A DNA stretch of 64,000 nt, taken from assembly GCF_027257975.1 (NCBI RefSeq), contig NZ_JANZKX010000009.1, forward strand, positions 1-64,000, in the 5' to 3' direction. The notes beneath the pieces are model-generated. The model was not told where the DNA came from. It did not search any database and saw only the letters and a list, made by a program, of their open reading frames with translations. Below, piece by piece: positions 28,874 to 38,217 of this stretch. The stretch comes from Pelomonas sp. BJYL3 (GTDB taxonomy: Bacteria; Pseudomonadota; Gammaproteobacteria; Burkholderiales; Burkholderiaceae_C). Each line of letters begins with the position of its first letter. Positions within the stretch are counted from its first letter, which is position 1. A program made the position numbers and the translations under genes.

Positions 28874-29878
28874 TCAGCCTGTGTTGCGGGTACCCAGCCA
28901 GCCCTGGTCATGGCCGGTCAGCATGTTTTCAACCTTGAGGGCGTACTTCCCATTGGAGGTCCCGTAGTGGGCCTCGAAGACAGGCACGCCGTCGATCTTG
29001 GTCTTGATCACCGGTTCCAGGTCCAGCTCGATGAAGTCGCCGGGCTTGAAGGCCAGCAACTGCTCCACCGTGGCCGGCGCCTGGGCCAGCTCGGCCACCA
29101 GCTCCACCTCGGCCGATTGCAGCTGGTGCTTGAGCAGGTTGACCCAGCGGCGGTCGGGTTCGGTGGAGTCGCCCTGCGTGCTGGAGTACAGCACGTCGCG
29201 GATGGGCTCCAGCGTGGAATAGGGGATGCAGAAATAGACGGTGCCGCTGGTCTCGCCGATCTCCAGCGTGAAGGACGTCGAGACGACGATCTCGCTGGGC
29301 GTCGCGATGTTGGCGAACTGCGGCTGCATCTCCGAGCGCTGGTATTCCAGCTCCAGCGGATAGATGCCCTTCCAGGCCTTGTGGTACTCGGCGGTGATCA
29401 CCTCCACCAGGCGGAAGATCACGCGCTGCTCGGTGGGGGAGAAGTCCCGGCCCTCGATGCGCGCATGGAACTTGCCGATGCCGCCGAAGAGGGAGTCGAT
29501 CACGGCGAACACGAGCGTCGGGTCGCAGACGATCAGCCCCGAACCTCGCAGCGGCTTCACCGAGACGATGTTGAAATTCGTGGGCACCACGATCTCGCGC
29601 AGGAAGGCGCTGTACTTCTGTACCTTGATGCCGCCGATGGCCACTTCCGGGCTCTTGCGGATGAAGTTGAACAGGCCGATGCGGATGTTGCGGGCGAAAC
29701 GCTCGTTGATGATTTCCATCGTGGGCATGCGCCCACGCACGATGCGTTCCTGGCTGGCCAGGTTGTAGTCGCGGATGCCGCCCTGCTGGACCTCCTCGGC
29801 CTCGAGCTTCTGGCTCTCGCCGGTGATGCCCTGCAGGAGTGCATCGACTTCGTCTTGGGAGAGGATCTGCTGGTTCAT
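28874..29878 (-). CDS. fliM: Flagellar motor switch protein FliM
   Basis: This 334-residue C-ring protein has at its N-terminus LSQDEVDALLQGI, the CheY-phosphate binding peptide. The middle CheC-like domain (about 45-230) carries GGIGKFHARIEGRDFS (the GGxG region contacting FliG), and the C-terminal SpoA domain pairs with FliN. Length and motifs are normal. It is followed closely by fliN. Confidence 0.98.
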   Translation of the reverse strand: MNQQILSQDEVDALLQGITGESQKLEAEEVQQGGIRDYNLASQERIVRGRMPTMEIINERFARNIRIGLFNFIRKSPEVAIGGIKVQKYSAFLREIVVPTNFNIVSVKPLRGSGLIVCDPTLVFAVIDSLFGGIGKFHARIEGRDFSPTEQRVIFRLVEVITAEYHKAWKGIYPLELEYQRSEMQPQFANIATPSEIVVSTSFTLEIGETSGTVYFCIPYSTLEPIRDVLYSSTQGDSTEPDRRWVNLLKHQLQSAEVELVAELAQAPATVEQLLAFKPGDFIELDLEPVIKTKIDGVPVFEAHYGTSNGKYALKVENMLTGHDQGWLGTRNTG

Positions 29879-29902
29879 GGCGGACTCACTGCGCGTGCGG
29901 CA

Positions 29903-30499
29903 TCACTGCACGATGAAGGTGGAGAACAGCACCTGGGTCACAGGGCTCTCGACGGCCTTCTTCTTTTTCTTCTTCTTTTTGCTCGTCGCGGCGGCATCCT
30001 CGTCTTCCTCGTCGTCGAGCTCGATGCCCATGGGGCGCACCGACTCGCGCAGGATCTCGCGGGCCAGCTTCTCCTTGCCCTCGCGGGTCAGCAGCTCTGC
30101 CGAGGTCTTGTGCGACAGCACCATCAGCACATTGCTGCGGATGGCGGGCATATAGGCCTTGAGCTGGTCCGCGGTCTTGGGGTCACCGACCTCCAGCGTC
30201 ACGCCGATTTGCGCGAAGCGGTCCACTTCCTTGTCGGCCAGATTGACCGTGAAGGGGTCCAGCGGCACAAAGGTGGGCGGCGTGCCCGGCTTGGGCTTGG
30301 CATGGCTCGTCTCGGCCGCGGCGGGCGCCTCGGCGCCGTCCTCGTCCTCGGCGTGCTGCTTCTTCTTCATCAGCATCAGGGCCGCACCACCGCCGATGAT
30401 GACCAGCAGCAGCACCGCGGCAATGATGATGATCAGCTTTTTCTTGCCACCGCCGCCACCCCCTGCGGCAGCGGCCTCGGCACCGGCTGGTGTGGCCAT
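29903..30499 (-). CDS. fliL: Flagellar basal body-associated protein FliL
   Basis: This 198-residue inner-membrane protein surrounds the stator. It has a Gly/Lys N-terminus, one TM (about 22-45), an acidic linker and the periplasmic FliL domain (about 75-150: FVPLDPFTVNL, RFAQIGVTLEV, MPAIRSNVLMVLS). Unusually, the last conserved strand (TQVLFSTFIVQ) is separated from the domain by an acidic run (DDEEDEDAAAT) and eight lysines in a row. It is the first gene of fliLMNOPQR; no confident promoter is seen in the 165 bases upstream. Confidence 0.93.
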   Translation of the reverse strand: MATPAGAEAAAAGGGGGGKKKLIIIIAAVLLLVIIGGGAALMLMKKKQHAEDEDGAEAPAAAETSHAKPKPGTPPTFVPLDPFTVNLADKEVDRFAQIGVTLEVGDPKTADQLKAYMPAIRSNVLMVLSHKTSAELLTREGKEKLAREILRESVRPMGIELDDEEDEDAAATSKKKKKKKKAVESPVTQVLFSTFIVQ

Positions 30500-30664
30500 G
30501 AAGACTCCTTGGATCTGTGGGCCCGGCCGCGGTAGCGCGCCATGGGGCCATCAGGATCAATTATTCGGACGAATGGCGGCTTGGCATATGGCAATAAGCG
30601 GGGGAAAAGCGTGCAAAAGACCGGAGAGGCCCCGCCAGGACCCCTCCGACCTGCGATGCGGGTC

Positions 30665-32152
30665 TCAGGCGAAGAGGTCCAGGACGCCGCGGCTGCGGCG
30701 CGGCGCGGTCGCGCTGCGCTGCTGCGCCGAGCTCATGTCATCGGCTGCCATGCTGTCCAGGGACGAGGCGGCCCAGCGTCCACCCGCCGCGCTGCCCTCG
30801 CGGTCCGCCTGGCCGGACTGGCCCGACTGCGCCTGCTGCTGCTGGCTGAACACGCCGCCACCGCTGAGCGTGAGGCCCTGCTCGCGCAGCGCACCGGCCA
30901 GCTCGGGCAGGCTCTTCTCCAGCACGGCCCGGGTGTCGGCCTGCTCGGCCACGAAGCTGATCTGCGCCTGCTGGCCATCCAGCACGATCTGCACCTGCAC
31001 GGGACCCATCTCGGAGGGATTCAGGTGCAGCTGAGCCTGTTGAACGCCTTCGGTGGCGGCCAGGCTCAGGCGCGCGGCCATCTCGGGCGCAAAGCCCGGT
31101 GCGTGCAGCGGTGACTGCAGCTCGTAGCGGGCGCCGGCAGGGGCAGCGCCCGTGCCCCGCTCATGCACGCCACCGGCCTGCGCCTGCTGCAGCAGGCCGG
31201 CAAAGCCGGCGGGCAGCGCGGCGGGCTCGTGTGCAGGGCCTGCACCGGCCTTGCCGCCTGGTGCCGTGGCCTCCAGGGCCAGCGCGGCCTCATCCGCACC
31301 GGCGGCCTGCGCCGGCGACGCCCCTGCGCCGGCCAGTGCCTGCTGCGCCTGGGCCTGGGCCGCAGCGCCCGGCAGGCCTGCAGGGAGCTCGATGTTCCGG
31401 GCGTCCCGCGTGCTCGTACCGCGAGTGCCGTCCGCCAGCCCTTGCGGGCCCGCTTCACCCAGGCCCTCGGGCCTGGACCGGGCCTGGCTGCCCAGGGCGT
31501 CGGTCGATGCCAGGGTGGCATCGCCGGCGGCGGGCAGGGCCTTCTGGGCCTCCTGGCCAGGCAGCTGGGCTTGTGGAACCGCCGCCGTCAGACTGGCGTC
31601 CTCCGCCGCATCCTGCGTCTCGGTGGGGGCGTCCTCGGCGGTGGCGTCGATTTCGGCATCGCTGGGGCCATCGTCCTTGCGCAGATGCCGCAGCACCTGG
31701 GCCAGCACCGGGTCCTGCGCGTCTGCCTCGGCCGTGGCCTGGGCGGCCTGGCTCTGCCTGTCCTTGCCCTGGGCCATGCGCCGGCTGTCGGCCCGGGCGG
31801 CGTCCTGGCGCCGCGCCAGATCGGCGGCTGGGTTGCGTGAGGATTCGGCTTCCGGCCTGGGCGAGGCCGGGGTGTGGGAAGGGGCAGGGGCCGACGCACG
31901 GGGCGAAGGAGCGGCCACCGGCTCGCTGCCTGGCAGGGGGGCTGCCGGCGTGTTGCCTGCGGCGGCGGGCTGACGCGGGCTGCTCGCGACCGGCGCTGCC
32001 GACAGCACGCCGCCCTTGGCCTGCAGCAGCTGTGCAAAGGCAGCCGAGGCCTCGCCGTCCTGGCCGCCACGGGCCGAGCCCAGCTGGCTCAGCAGGTCTG
32101 CGGCGGCCGACCGCGAGGTGCCGGCCGTGGGCGTCAACATCATCTTGTTCAT
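30665..32152 (-). CDS. fliK: Flagellar hook-length control protein FliK
   Basis: This 495-residue protein measures hook length and switches export specificity through FlhB. Most of it is Ala/Pro/Gln-rich and probably disordered, with the conserved hook-length domain near the C-terminus (about 390-465: AQLHLNPSEMGPVQVQIVLDG, FVAEQADTRAVLEKSLPELA, LREQGLTL). I start at MNKMMLTPTAG, 46 bases after fliJ; the longer frame upstream is a shadow of fliJ. It is the last gene of fliFGHIJK. Confidence 0.92.
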   Translation of the reverse strand: MNKMMLTPTAGTSRSAAADLLSQLGSARGGQDGEASAAFAQLLQAKGGVLSAAPVASSPRQPAAAGNTPAAPLPGSEPVAAPSPRASAPAPSHTPASPRPEAESSRNPAADLARRQDAARADSRRMAQGKDRQSQAAQATAEADAQDPVLAQVLRHLRKDDGPSDAEIDATAEDAPTETQDAAEDASLTAAVPQAQLPGQEAQKALPAAGDATLASTDALGSQARSRPEGLGEAGPQGLADGTRGTSTRDARNIELPAGLPGAAAQAQAQQALAGAGASPAQAAGADEAALALEATAPGGKAGAGPAHEPAALPAGFAGLLQQAQAGGVHERGTGAAPAGARYELQSPLHAPGFAPEMAARLSLAATEGVQQAQLHLNPSEMGPVQVQIVLDGQQAQISFVAEQADTRAVLEKSLPELAGALREQGLTLSGGGVFSQQQQAQSGQSGQADREGSAAGGRWAASSLDSMAADDMSSAQQRSATAPRRSRGVLDLFA

Positions 32153-32198
32153 GGGAGATCCTTTCGGGCCGGCGCCAGGGGCAGCCGGCGGCGCGGGG

Positions 32199-32672
32199 TC
32201 AATGGCCGAGACGCAGGGCAGGGCCGAAGCCGCTGTGGCGCAACGCGCGGGCCGCCTGCTCGTCGGTGGCCTTTTGCTCCTGGCGATCCTGGCTGCGGCG
32301 CGCCTCCAGGCGGCGCCGCTCCAGCAGCTTGCGCACCGAGGCCACGCGCAGCTCGCGTTCGCGCAGTTGTTCACGGATCAGGTCCAGGCGCTGCTCGGCC
32401 TGATTGCTCAGCAGGTCCTGCTGGCTGATGGCCTGGTCCAGTCGGCCGCCGAAGCTCTGATAGCAGCTGAGGATGTCCACCGTGGTGCTGCGGGCAAAGC
32501 TCTGGGTCCAGCGTGTCTGGTATTCCGTGCGGTATTGCGCGAGCTGCTCGTGCTGCTGGCGCATGGCGCCGGCCCGCGCCTCGGCGTCGCGCAGCAGGCG
32601 CAGGGCCTCGTCGCGTTCGGCTTCGGCACGTTCCAGCAGCACGTCCAGGGCTTGCAGGGATTGAGCGCTCAT
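32199..32672 (-). CDS. fliJ: Flagellar export chaperone-like protein FliJ
   Basis: This 157-residue protein is almost wholly helical coiled coil, rich in Glu/Arg/Gln/Leu, with the ERAEAERDEALRLLRDAEARA heptad region and a second arm from about 85 to 135. FliJ sits in the centre of the FliI ATPase ring and escorts export chaperones. The sequence is weakly conserved; length, helicity and position between fliI and fliK carry the call. Confidence 0.88.
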   Translation of the reverse strand: MSAQSLQALDVLLERAEAERDEALRLLRDAEARAGAMRQQHEQLAQYRTEYQTRWTQSFARSTTVDILSCYQSFGGRLDQAISQQDLLSNQAEQRLDLIREQLRERELRVASVRKLLERRRLEARRSQDRQEQKATDEQAARALRHSGFGPALRLGH

Positions 32673-32706
32673 GAAAGTTTCTCCGTCTTGGGACTATCGG
32701 CAGTTC

Positions 32707-34143
32707 TCAGGAAACATTGACCAGTTTTTCGAGCTGGTCGACGCTGCTCACCAGGCCGGCCGGCGAATGCATGTCCTGCTGCAGCAGCTGGGCCATGTCA
32801 GCATGCAGCCGCACCGCGAGGTCGAGCTCGTGGTCATGGCCTGGCACATAGGCGCCCAGCTGGAGCAGGTCGCGGGCCTTGTTGAACTTGGCCCAGAGCT
32901 GGCGGAAGCGGCGAGCGCAGACCACATGCGCAGGTTTGGCCACGTTGCTCATGACCCGTGAGATCGAGCGTTCGATGTCGATGGCCGGGTAGTGCCCGGC
33001 CTCGGCCAGCTCGCGCGAGAGCACGATATGGCCGTCCAGGATGCCGCGGGCGGCATCGGCGATGGGGTCCTGCTGGTCGTCGCCTTCCGAAAGAACGGTG
33101 TAGAAGGCCGTGATGGAGCCGCCGCCCGCCATGCCGTTGCCGCTGCGCTCCACCAGCTGCGGCAGCTTGGCGAAGCAGCTGGGCGGATAGCCCTTGGTGG
33201 CCGGCGGCTCGCCGATGGCCAGGGCGATCTCGCGCTGGGCCATCGCGTAGCGGGTCAAGGAGTCCATCAGCAGCAGCACATGCAGGCCGCGGTCGCGGAA
33301 ATGCTCGGCGATGGCGGTGGCGTAGGTCGCGCCCTGCATGCGCAGCAGCGGCGGGGCGTCGGCCGGCGCGGCGACGACCACCGAGCGGGCCAGGCCTTCC
33401 TCGCCCAGGATGTCTTCAATGAATTCCTTGACCTCGCGGCCGCGTTCGCCGATGAGGCCCACCACGATGACGTCGGCCTGCGTGTAGCGGGCCATCATGC
33501 CCAGCAGCACGGACTTGCCGACGCCGGTGCCGGCGAAGAGGCCCAGGCGCTGGCCGCGGCCCACGGTGAGCATGGCGTTGATGGAGCGCACGCCAGTGTC
33601 CAGCGGGGTGCGCACCGGATCTCGGTCCATGGCATTGATGGGGCGGCGCACCATGGGCTCGGGGTGCACGTCTTCCAGCGGGCCGCGGCGATCCAGCGGG
33701 TGGCCGTGGGAGTCCACCACCCGGCCCAGCAGGCCATTGCCCATGGGCAGGTGCAGGCCGCGGTCCTCGTCGCGGCGCCAGGGATGGCGCTGCTGGCCCA
33801 GCACCGGGCCGTGCAGGGCCGCGGGGCGGGGCACGACCATGGCGCCGCTGGAGAGGCCGTGGACCTCGTCGGTGGGCATCAGGTAGGCGCGGTCGCCGGA
33901 GAAGCCCACGACCTCGGCATTGACCGGCGCCTGACCGCGGCGTGGATTCGCCGCCGAGCTGGGCATGTGGATCTGGCACACCGAGCCGACGGGCACGCGC
34001 ACGCCGGTTGCCTCCAGCACCAGGCCGGCGACGCGCACCAGCTTGCCCTGCGGCTCCAGGGCCACGGGGGCCGCGGCGAAGGCCTGCAGGTCGTCGAGGT
34101 ACTGGCCCCAGCGCGAGAGGCGCTCGATGCTGTCGTTCCTCAT
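32707..34143 (-). CDS. fliI: Flagellum-specific export ATPase FliI
   Basis: This 478-residue F1-beta-like ATPase powers export. It has the Walker A GTGVGKS (205-211), [11 protein letters not shown], the Walker [17 protein letters not shown] and the [15 protein letters not shown] loop. The start is [10 protein letters not shown], whose ATG overlaps the fliH stop (ATGA), which gives translational coupling. The length is slightly over the enteric norm of about 457. It belongs to fliFGHIJK. Confidence 0.98.
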   Translation of the reverse strand: MRNDSIERLSRWGQYLDDLQAFAAAPVALEPQGKLVRVAGLVLEATGVRVPVGSVCQIHMPSSAANPRRGQAPVNAEVVGFSGDRAYLMPTDEVHGLSSGAMVVPRPAALHGPVLGQQRHPWRRDEDRGLHLPMGNGLLGRVVDSHGHPLDRRGPLEDVHPEPMVRRPINAMDRDPVRTPLDTGVRSINAMLTVGRGQRLGLFAGTGVGKSVLLGMMARYTQADVIVVGLIGERGREVKEFIEDILGEEGLARSVVVAAPADAPPLLRMQGATYATAIAEHFRDRGLHVLLLMDSLTRYAMAQREIALAIGEPPATKGYPPSCFAKLPQLVERSGNGMAGGGSITAFYTVLSEGDDQQDPIADAARGILDGHIVLSRELAEAGHYPAIDIERSISRVMSNVAKPAHVVCARRFRQLWAKFNKARDLLQLGAYVPGHDHELDLAVRLHADMAQLLQQDMHSPAGLVSSVDQLEKLVNVS

Positions 34144-34931
34144 GCGGCACCGTCCTCTTCCGGCTCGGCACTGCCGCGGCGGTCTTCCCACAGCGAGTGC
34201 TGGCCAAGGGCAGCCATCACCTGCTGCCAGCGGGCGGGCAGGGTGGCGTCGACGCTGGAGATGTCGGAATCCACCTTGCAGCCGCCGCGGGCGATGGCCG
34301 GGTCGGGGATCAGCTGGGCCTCACGGGCCTTGAGTTCCTCGCCCGCGCCCTGCTCGACCAGGGGCAGATCCTCGGGATGGACCCGCACGCGGATATGGCG
34401 GGCCGAGATCAGCAGGGCCTCGACGGCGTCGTGGGCCACGCGGGCGATGGCCTCGGGCTGCTGTTCCAGCTCGGTGCGCACCACCTGGCGGGCCAGCTCG
34501 ACGGCGCAGCGCGTCAGGGTCTCGGCCATGCGGACTTCCATCTCCTCGAAGTCGGCGTTGAAGTTGCGCACCAGCTCGCCGATCTGGGCGCTCATCTGCT
34601 GGGCGAAGCTCTTCTTGAAGGCGTCCAGGGCCTCCATGCCGTCGCGGTAGCCGTCCTGGTAGCCGCCCTGGCGCGCCGCAGCGAGAAGCTCCTCGACATC
34701 GGGCGCCGCCGGTTCGGCCGGGGCTTCGGCGACGGCGGGCTCGGGGGCGGCCGTCGTGTAGGTCGGCTTGTTCTCCGGCACGCCGTGGAAGGCGTCCGGA
34801 TTCCAGCTGGAGAAGCCCTGCAGCTCCTCGCGCGGGATGAAACGGCTGTAGTGGCTGGTGCGCGTCGGGCTGCCCTCGGGGCGCACCGGCGGGGGGACTT
34901 GGCGAGGCGGGCGAGGCGGCATGGTGAACAT
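34140..34931 (-). CDS. fliH: Flagellar export regulator FliH
   Basis: This 263-residue FliI-binding stalk protein has an N-terminal Pro/Arg-rich stretch, then [21 protein letters not shown] (a conserved FliN/FlhA-docking style region with aromatics), and a C-terminal helical stator domain related to V-ATPase E subunits (about 105-250). An ATG three codons downstream is an alternative start; neither has a strong ribosome-binding site. It overlaps fliI by four bases. Confidence 0.93.
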   Translation of the reverse strand: MFTMPPRPPRQVPPPVRPEGSPTRTSHYSRFIPREELQGFSSWNPDAFHGVPENKPTYTTAAPEPAVAEAPAEPAAPDVEELLAAARQGGYQDGYRDGMEALDAFKKSFAQQMSAQIGELVRNFNADFEEMEVRMAETLTRCAVELARQVVRTELEQQPEAIARVAHDAVEALLISARHIRVRVHPEDLPLVEQGAGEELKAREAQLIPDPAIARGGCKVDSDISSVDATLPARWQQVMAALGQHSLWEDRRGSAEPEEDGAA

Positions 34932-34964
34932 TCAGGGCATTCGGTGAGGACGGTGTCCGCAGGC

Positions 34965-35960
34965 TCAGAGGAACTGGTCGTCCCCGCCGGTGGCGAGCAC
35001 GATCTGGCCTTCGTCCACCAGGCGGCGAACGATCTTGAGGATCTCCTTCTGCTCGCTCTCGACTTCCGAGAGACGCACGGGGCCGCGGGAATCCAGGTCC
35101 TCGCGCAGCGTCTCGGCCGCACGGGTGGACATGTTGCGGAAGATCTTCTCGCGCAGCTCGGGGCCGGCGCCCTTGAGCGCGACCACCAGAGACTCGCTCT
35201 GCACTTCCTTGAGGGTGGCCTGGATGCCCTTGTCGTCGATCTTCTCGAGATCGTCGAAGGTGAACATGTTGTCCATGATCTTCTGCGCCAGGTCGCTGTC
35301 GGCCTCGCGGATGTAGTCCAGCACCGAGGCCTCGACGCTGGATCCCATCATGTTGATGATCTCAGCCGCTGTCTTCACGCCGCCCAGCGAGCTCTTGCGC
35401 ATGCGGTCGCCGCCGGCCAGGATCTGGCTCATCACCTCGTTGAGGTCCTTCAGGGCCATGGGCTGGATGCCATCCAGCGTGGCGATGCGGATCAGCACCT
35501 CGTTGCGCTGGCGCTCCGTGAAGAGCTTCAGGACGGAGCTGGTCTGGTCGAAGTCCAGGTGGGCCAGGATGGCGGCGATGATCTGCGGGTGCTCGTTGCG
35601 CAGCAGCTCGGCCACCGAGCCGGCGTCCATCCACTTGAGGCTCTCGATGGAGGAGACATCGCTGCCCTGCAGGATGCGGTCCAGCAGCAGGTTGGCCTTG
35701 TCCTCGCCGAGGGCGCGACGCAGCACCGTGCGCACGTATTCGTCGGTGTCGTTGACCAGCATGCTCTGGGTCTCCGCCACTGCGTCGAACTTGTCCAGCA
35801 CCTTCTCGACCTGCTCGCGCTTGACCACCTTCAGCTTGGCGATGGTCTCGCCCAGCTTCTGCACTTCCTTGGGCGCGAGATGCTTGAAGACCTCGGAGGC
35901 CTCTTCCTCGCCCAGCGACATCAGCAGGATGGCCGCTTGTTCAACGCCTTCGTCATCCAT
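34965..35960 (-). CDS. fliG: Flagellar motor switch protein FliG
   Basis: This 331-residue rotor protein has three armadillo-like domains: the N-terminal FliF-binding part (GVEQAAILLMSLGEEEASEVFKHL start), the middle with EHPQIIAAILAHLD (the EHPQ motif that binds FliM), and the C-terminal torque domain with charged residues in LKGAGPELREKIFRNMSTRAAETLREDL (ends given). All hallmark motifs are present. The gap between fliF and fliG is 333 bases and is filled by two tandem repeats, although these genes normally abut. Confidence 0.98.
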   Translation of the reverse strand: MDDEGVEQAAILLMSLGEEEASEVFKHLAPKEVQKLGETIAKLKVVKREQVEKVLDKFDAVAETQSMLVNDTDEYVRTVLRRALGEDKANLLLDRILQGSDVSSIESLKWMDAGSVAELLRNEHPQIIAAILAHLDFDQTSSVLKLFTERQRNEVLIRIATLDGIQPMALKDLNEVMSQILAGGDRMRKSSLGGVKTAAEIINMMGSSVEASVLDYIREADSDLAQKIMDNMFTFDDLEKIDDKGIQATLKEVQSESLVVALKGAGPELREKIFRNMSTRAAETLREDLDSRGPVRLSEVESEQKEILKIVRRLVDEGQIVLATGGDDQFL

Positions 35961-36009
35961 GATGGTGCGTTCCTGTCAGTTCCGCCCCCCGGGCGATGGC
36001 AATTACTTC

Positions 36010-36142
36010 GGGCCGAGCGCCGGGCCGCCCCAAGCCGGCCCGCGGTGACGATGTCAGCGGCTCAATGCCGCAGACATCGTCGTCCCCTCGGGGGACCGAC
36101 CAGGCAAGCCCGCGTTCAGCGAGGCGAGCCTGGGCGAGGGGC
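36010..36142 (-). repeat. Structured dispersed repeat, copy A
   Basis: This is one of three related elements in the window. Read on the minus strand, it has a GTCCCC-family hairpin (36095-36109), a 15-bp imperfect stem (36047-36061 with 36067-36081, one mismatch, loop TCAAT on the plus strand), then a conserved tail GGCTTGGGGCGGCCCGGCG. Copy B follows nine bases later with the same order and about 85 percent identity by eye. It lies between fliF and fliG inside an operon. There is no U-tract, so it is not an intrinsic terminator. Confidence 0.85.
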
Positions 36143-36151
36143 CGGGTATTC

Positions 36152-36287
36152 TGGGCCGAGCGCCGGGCCGCTCCCAAGCCGGCCCGCGGTGACGATGTCA
36201 GCGGCTCAACGCCGCAGACATCGTCGTCCCCTCGGGGGACCGACCGGGTTTGCCCCCGTTCAGGGTGGCAAGACTGGGCGAGGGGCC
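36152..36287 (-). repeat. Structured dispersed repeat, copy B
   Basis: Tandem partner of copy A, with the same hairpin order and an almost identical core (GATGTCAGCGGCTCAACGCC region on the plus strand); it ends seven bases from the fliF stop codon. The single T/C change in the loop and one base inserted in the tail distinguish it from A. Together A and B make up most of the fliF-fliG gap. In the mRNA they would form stable stems that could protect the fliF 3' end or lower fliG expression; this is inference. Confidence 0.85.
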
Positions 36288-36293
36288 AACACA

Positions 36294-37994
36294 TCACGCG
36301 GGCTCCTCGCCATTGACCCAGGCGCGAACGATGTTGGCGACGGCCGCGGGGTTCTCGCGGGCCAGCTGGCGGGCCCGTTCGAGCTTCTGGTTGTTGGCGG
36401 GTGCTTCCAGGGCGGGCAGGCCATCGGCGCCGGGCAGCAGCTCGGTCTCATCGGCCACTGCATTGAGCTGGCCGCCGGCCTCCTCGGCCTTCTCTTCCGC
36501 GGGCGGCGGGAAGGCCGCGCGGATGGCCGGCTTGACCATGCCAAAGACGGCGATCAGGGCCACCAGCACCAGGGCCGCGGGCACGGCGGCGGCGCGCACC
36601 ACGTCCAGCAGCCAGGGCTGCTTCCACAGCGGCAGCTCGGTGCTGTCGATCTTCTCGACCACGAAGGGCGCCGAGACCACGCGCACGGAGTCGCCGCGGT
36701 CCTGGCTGAAGCCCATGGTCTCCTTGACGAGCGCGGTCAGCTTGTCGAGCTCGTCCTGGGACACGGGCACCGTCGTGACCTTGCCCTTGGGGTCGGTGAT
36801 GCTGCGATGGTTGACCACCACCGCGGCATTGAGCCGGCGCACCACGCCGGTGGCGTTGCGGGTCACGCGAACGGTCTTGTCCAGCTCGTAGTTGGTGACA
36901 GCCTCGCGGCGGCTGCTCTGCTGGCCGCTGCCCGCGCCACCCGCCGTCTGCAGCGGGGCCGAGGCGCCATTGATGGGGGCCGTGGCAGGCACCGGCGGCT
37001 GGTTGGTGGCGGCGCCCGGCACGCCCGCGGGCTGGGCGGGCGTGGCGTTGGTCGATTCCTGGGTCTGCTGGCTGCGGATGGCGCTGCTGGCATTGGCACC
37101 CTGATTGGGCTTGTATTCCTCGGCGGTGGACTCGACCTGGGAGAAGTCGACATCGGCGGTGACGGTGGCGCGCAGGTTCTCGCGGCCCACCACCGGCTCC
37201 AGCAGCTCATAGATGCGCTTGTGGAGGTTGGCCTCGACCTGCTGCTTGTACTGCAGCTGCTGGCTGTCCAGGCCGGAGCCGTTGTCACCCGGGTTGGAGA
37301 GCAGGGCGCCGGTGCTGTCCAGCACGCTGACGGCCTTGGGATTGAGTTCGGGCACCGAGGCCGAGACCAGGTGCACGATGCCGGCGACCTGGGCGCGGTC
37401 CAGGGTGCGGCCGCCGCGCAGGGTCAGCATCACCGAGGCGCTGGGCTTCTGCTGCTCGCGGAAGAAGCCGTTCTGCTGGGGCATGGCCAGGTGCACGCGG
37501 GCATCGGCCACGTCCGCCATGGCGGTGATGGTGCGGGTCAGCTCACCCTCCAGGGCGCGCTGGAAGTTCAGGCGCTCGTTGAACTGGGTCTGGCCGATGG
37601 ACTGCTTGTCCATGAGCTCGAAGCCCACCACCGAGCCCTTGGGCAGGCCGGCCGAGGCCAGCTTCATGCGCACGTCATAGACCTGGTTGGCCGGCACGAG
37701 GATGGTGCCGCCGGGCTCGTTCCTGTAGGGCACCTGCATCTGCGCCAGCTGGGCAATGACGGCACCGCCGTCCTTGTCCGAGAGGCCGGTGAAGACGGGG
37801 CGGAAGTCGCCTTGCGAGGACCACAGGCTCATGGCCAGCACCACGCCCACGAGCGCGGCGAGCCCCAGGCCCAGGCCGAGCTTGCTGCGGGCGGGCAGGG
37901 CCACCAATCGCTCGGCCAGGCCCGGCTGGCCTGCGGGCTGGACCGGGACGGGCTCCAGGGTGACGGCGGTAGGGGCGGTGAGGGCGTTGTCCAT
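36294..37994 (-). CDS. fliF: Flagellar MS-ring protein FliF
   Basis: This 566-residue protein builds the MS-ring in the inner membrane. TM1 is at about 37-57 (KLGLGLGLAALVGVVLAMSLW), followed by periplasmic YscJ-type ring domains (about 65-250), a Pro/Ala/Gln-rich insert (about 305-365), the rest of the ring domain, TM2 (about 450-470) and a cytoplasmic tail ending NIVRAWVNGEEPA, the FliG-binding sequence. The start is MDNALTAPTAV; a longer in-frame start adds unconserved residues. It is divergent from fliE, whereas fliE more often precedes fliF in one operon. Confidence 0.97.
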   Translation of the reverse strand: MDNALTAPTAVTLEPVPVQPAGQPGLAERLVALPARSKLGLGLGLAALVGVVLAMSLWSSQGDFRPVFTGLSDKDGGAVIAQLAQMQVPYRNEPGGTILVPANQVYDVRMKLASAGLPKGSVVGFELMDKQSIGQTQFNERLNFQRALEGELTRTITAMADVADARVHLAMPQQNGFFREQQKPSASVMLTLRGGRTLDRAQVAGIVHLVSASVPELNPKAVSVLDSTGALLSNPGDNGSGLDSQQLQYKQQVEANLHKRIYELLEPVVGRENLRATVTADVDFSQVESTAEEYKPNQGANASSAIRSQQTQESTNATPAQPAGVPGAATNQPPVPATAPINGASAPLQTAGGAGSGQQSSRREAVTNYELDKTVRVTRNATGVVRRLNAAVVVNHRSITDPKGKVTTVPVSQDELDKLTALVKETMGFSQDRGDSVRVVSAPFVVEKIDSTELPLWKQPWLLDVVRAAAVPAALVLVALIAVFGMVKPAIRAAFPPPAEEKAEEAGGQLNAVADETELLPGADGLPALEAPANNQKLERARQLARENPAAVANIVRAWVNGEEPA

Positions 37995-38064
37995 GGCGGG
38001 TGGCTGCTGAGCAAGGGTGCAGGGTTCCCGCACCAATGACCAGGATTTTTTTGTCATTTCCCCC

Positions 38065-38091
38065 TCAAGAAAGGCGAAATGAGGCCGACAA
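38065..38091 (+). promoter_or_regulatory. Sigma-28 (FliA) promoter upstream of fliE
   Basis: TCAAGAAA (38065-38072), an 11-base spacer and GCCGACAA (38084-38091) match the FliA consensus, with exact spacing and seven of eight -10 bases. It would give a leader of about 120 bases before the fliE ATG. Confidence 0.7.
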
Positions 38092-38217
38092 AGCGCGCTC
38101 AGTTCACGCCTTTGTCCTTTGGCCTGCCCCGTAGCATTTGCCTACCTGAAGAGCGGGACCGTGTCCTGCCGCCGTGCCCCGCCGGGCCGGATGGCACCGT
38201 CAGCTCCGGGAGATGCC

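Noticed and set aside
35953-36297. A minus-strand frame across the tandem repeats
   Set aside because: It is open only because the repeat unit keeps frame; there is no ribosome-binding site or known domain, and the repeat structure explains it better.
33942-38039. A 1365-codon plus-strand frame opposite fliI-fliF
   Set aside because: It is antisense to fliI, fliH, fliG and fliF, all of which are clearly real. Long antisense frames are expected with this codon bias, and the product has no recognisable domain.
38111-38140. A sigma-54-like TTGGCCTG...GTAGCA pattern upstream of fliE
   Set aside because: GG and GC are 13 bases apart rather than the required 12, and no sigma-54 activator gene is present; a good sigma-28 site lies next to it.
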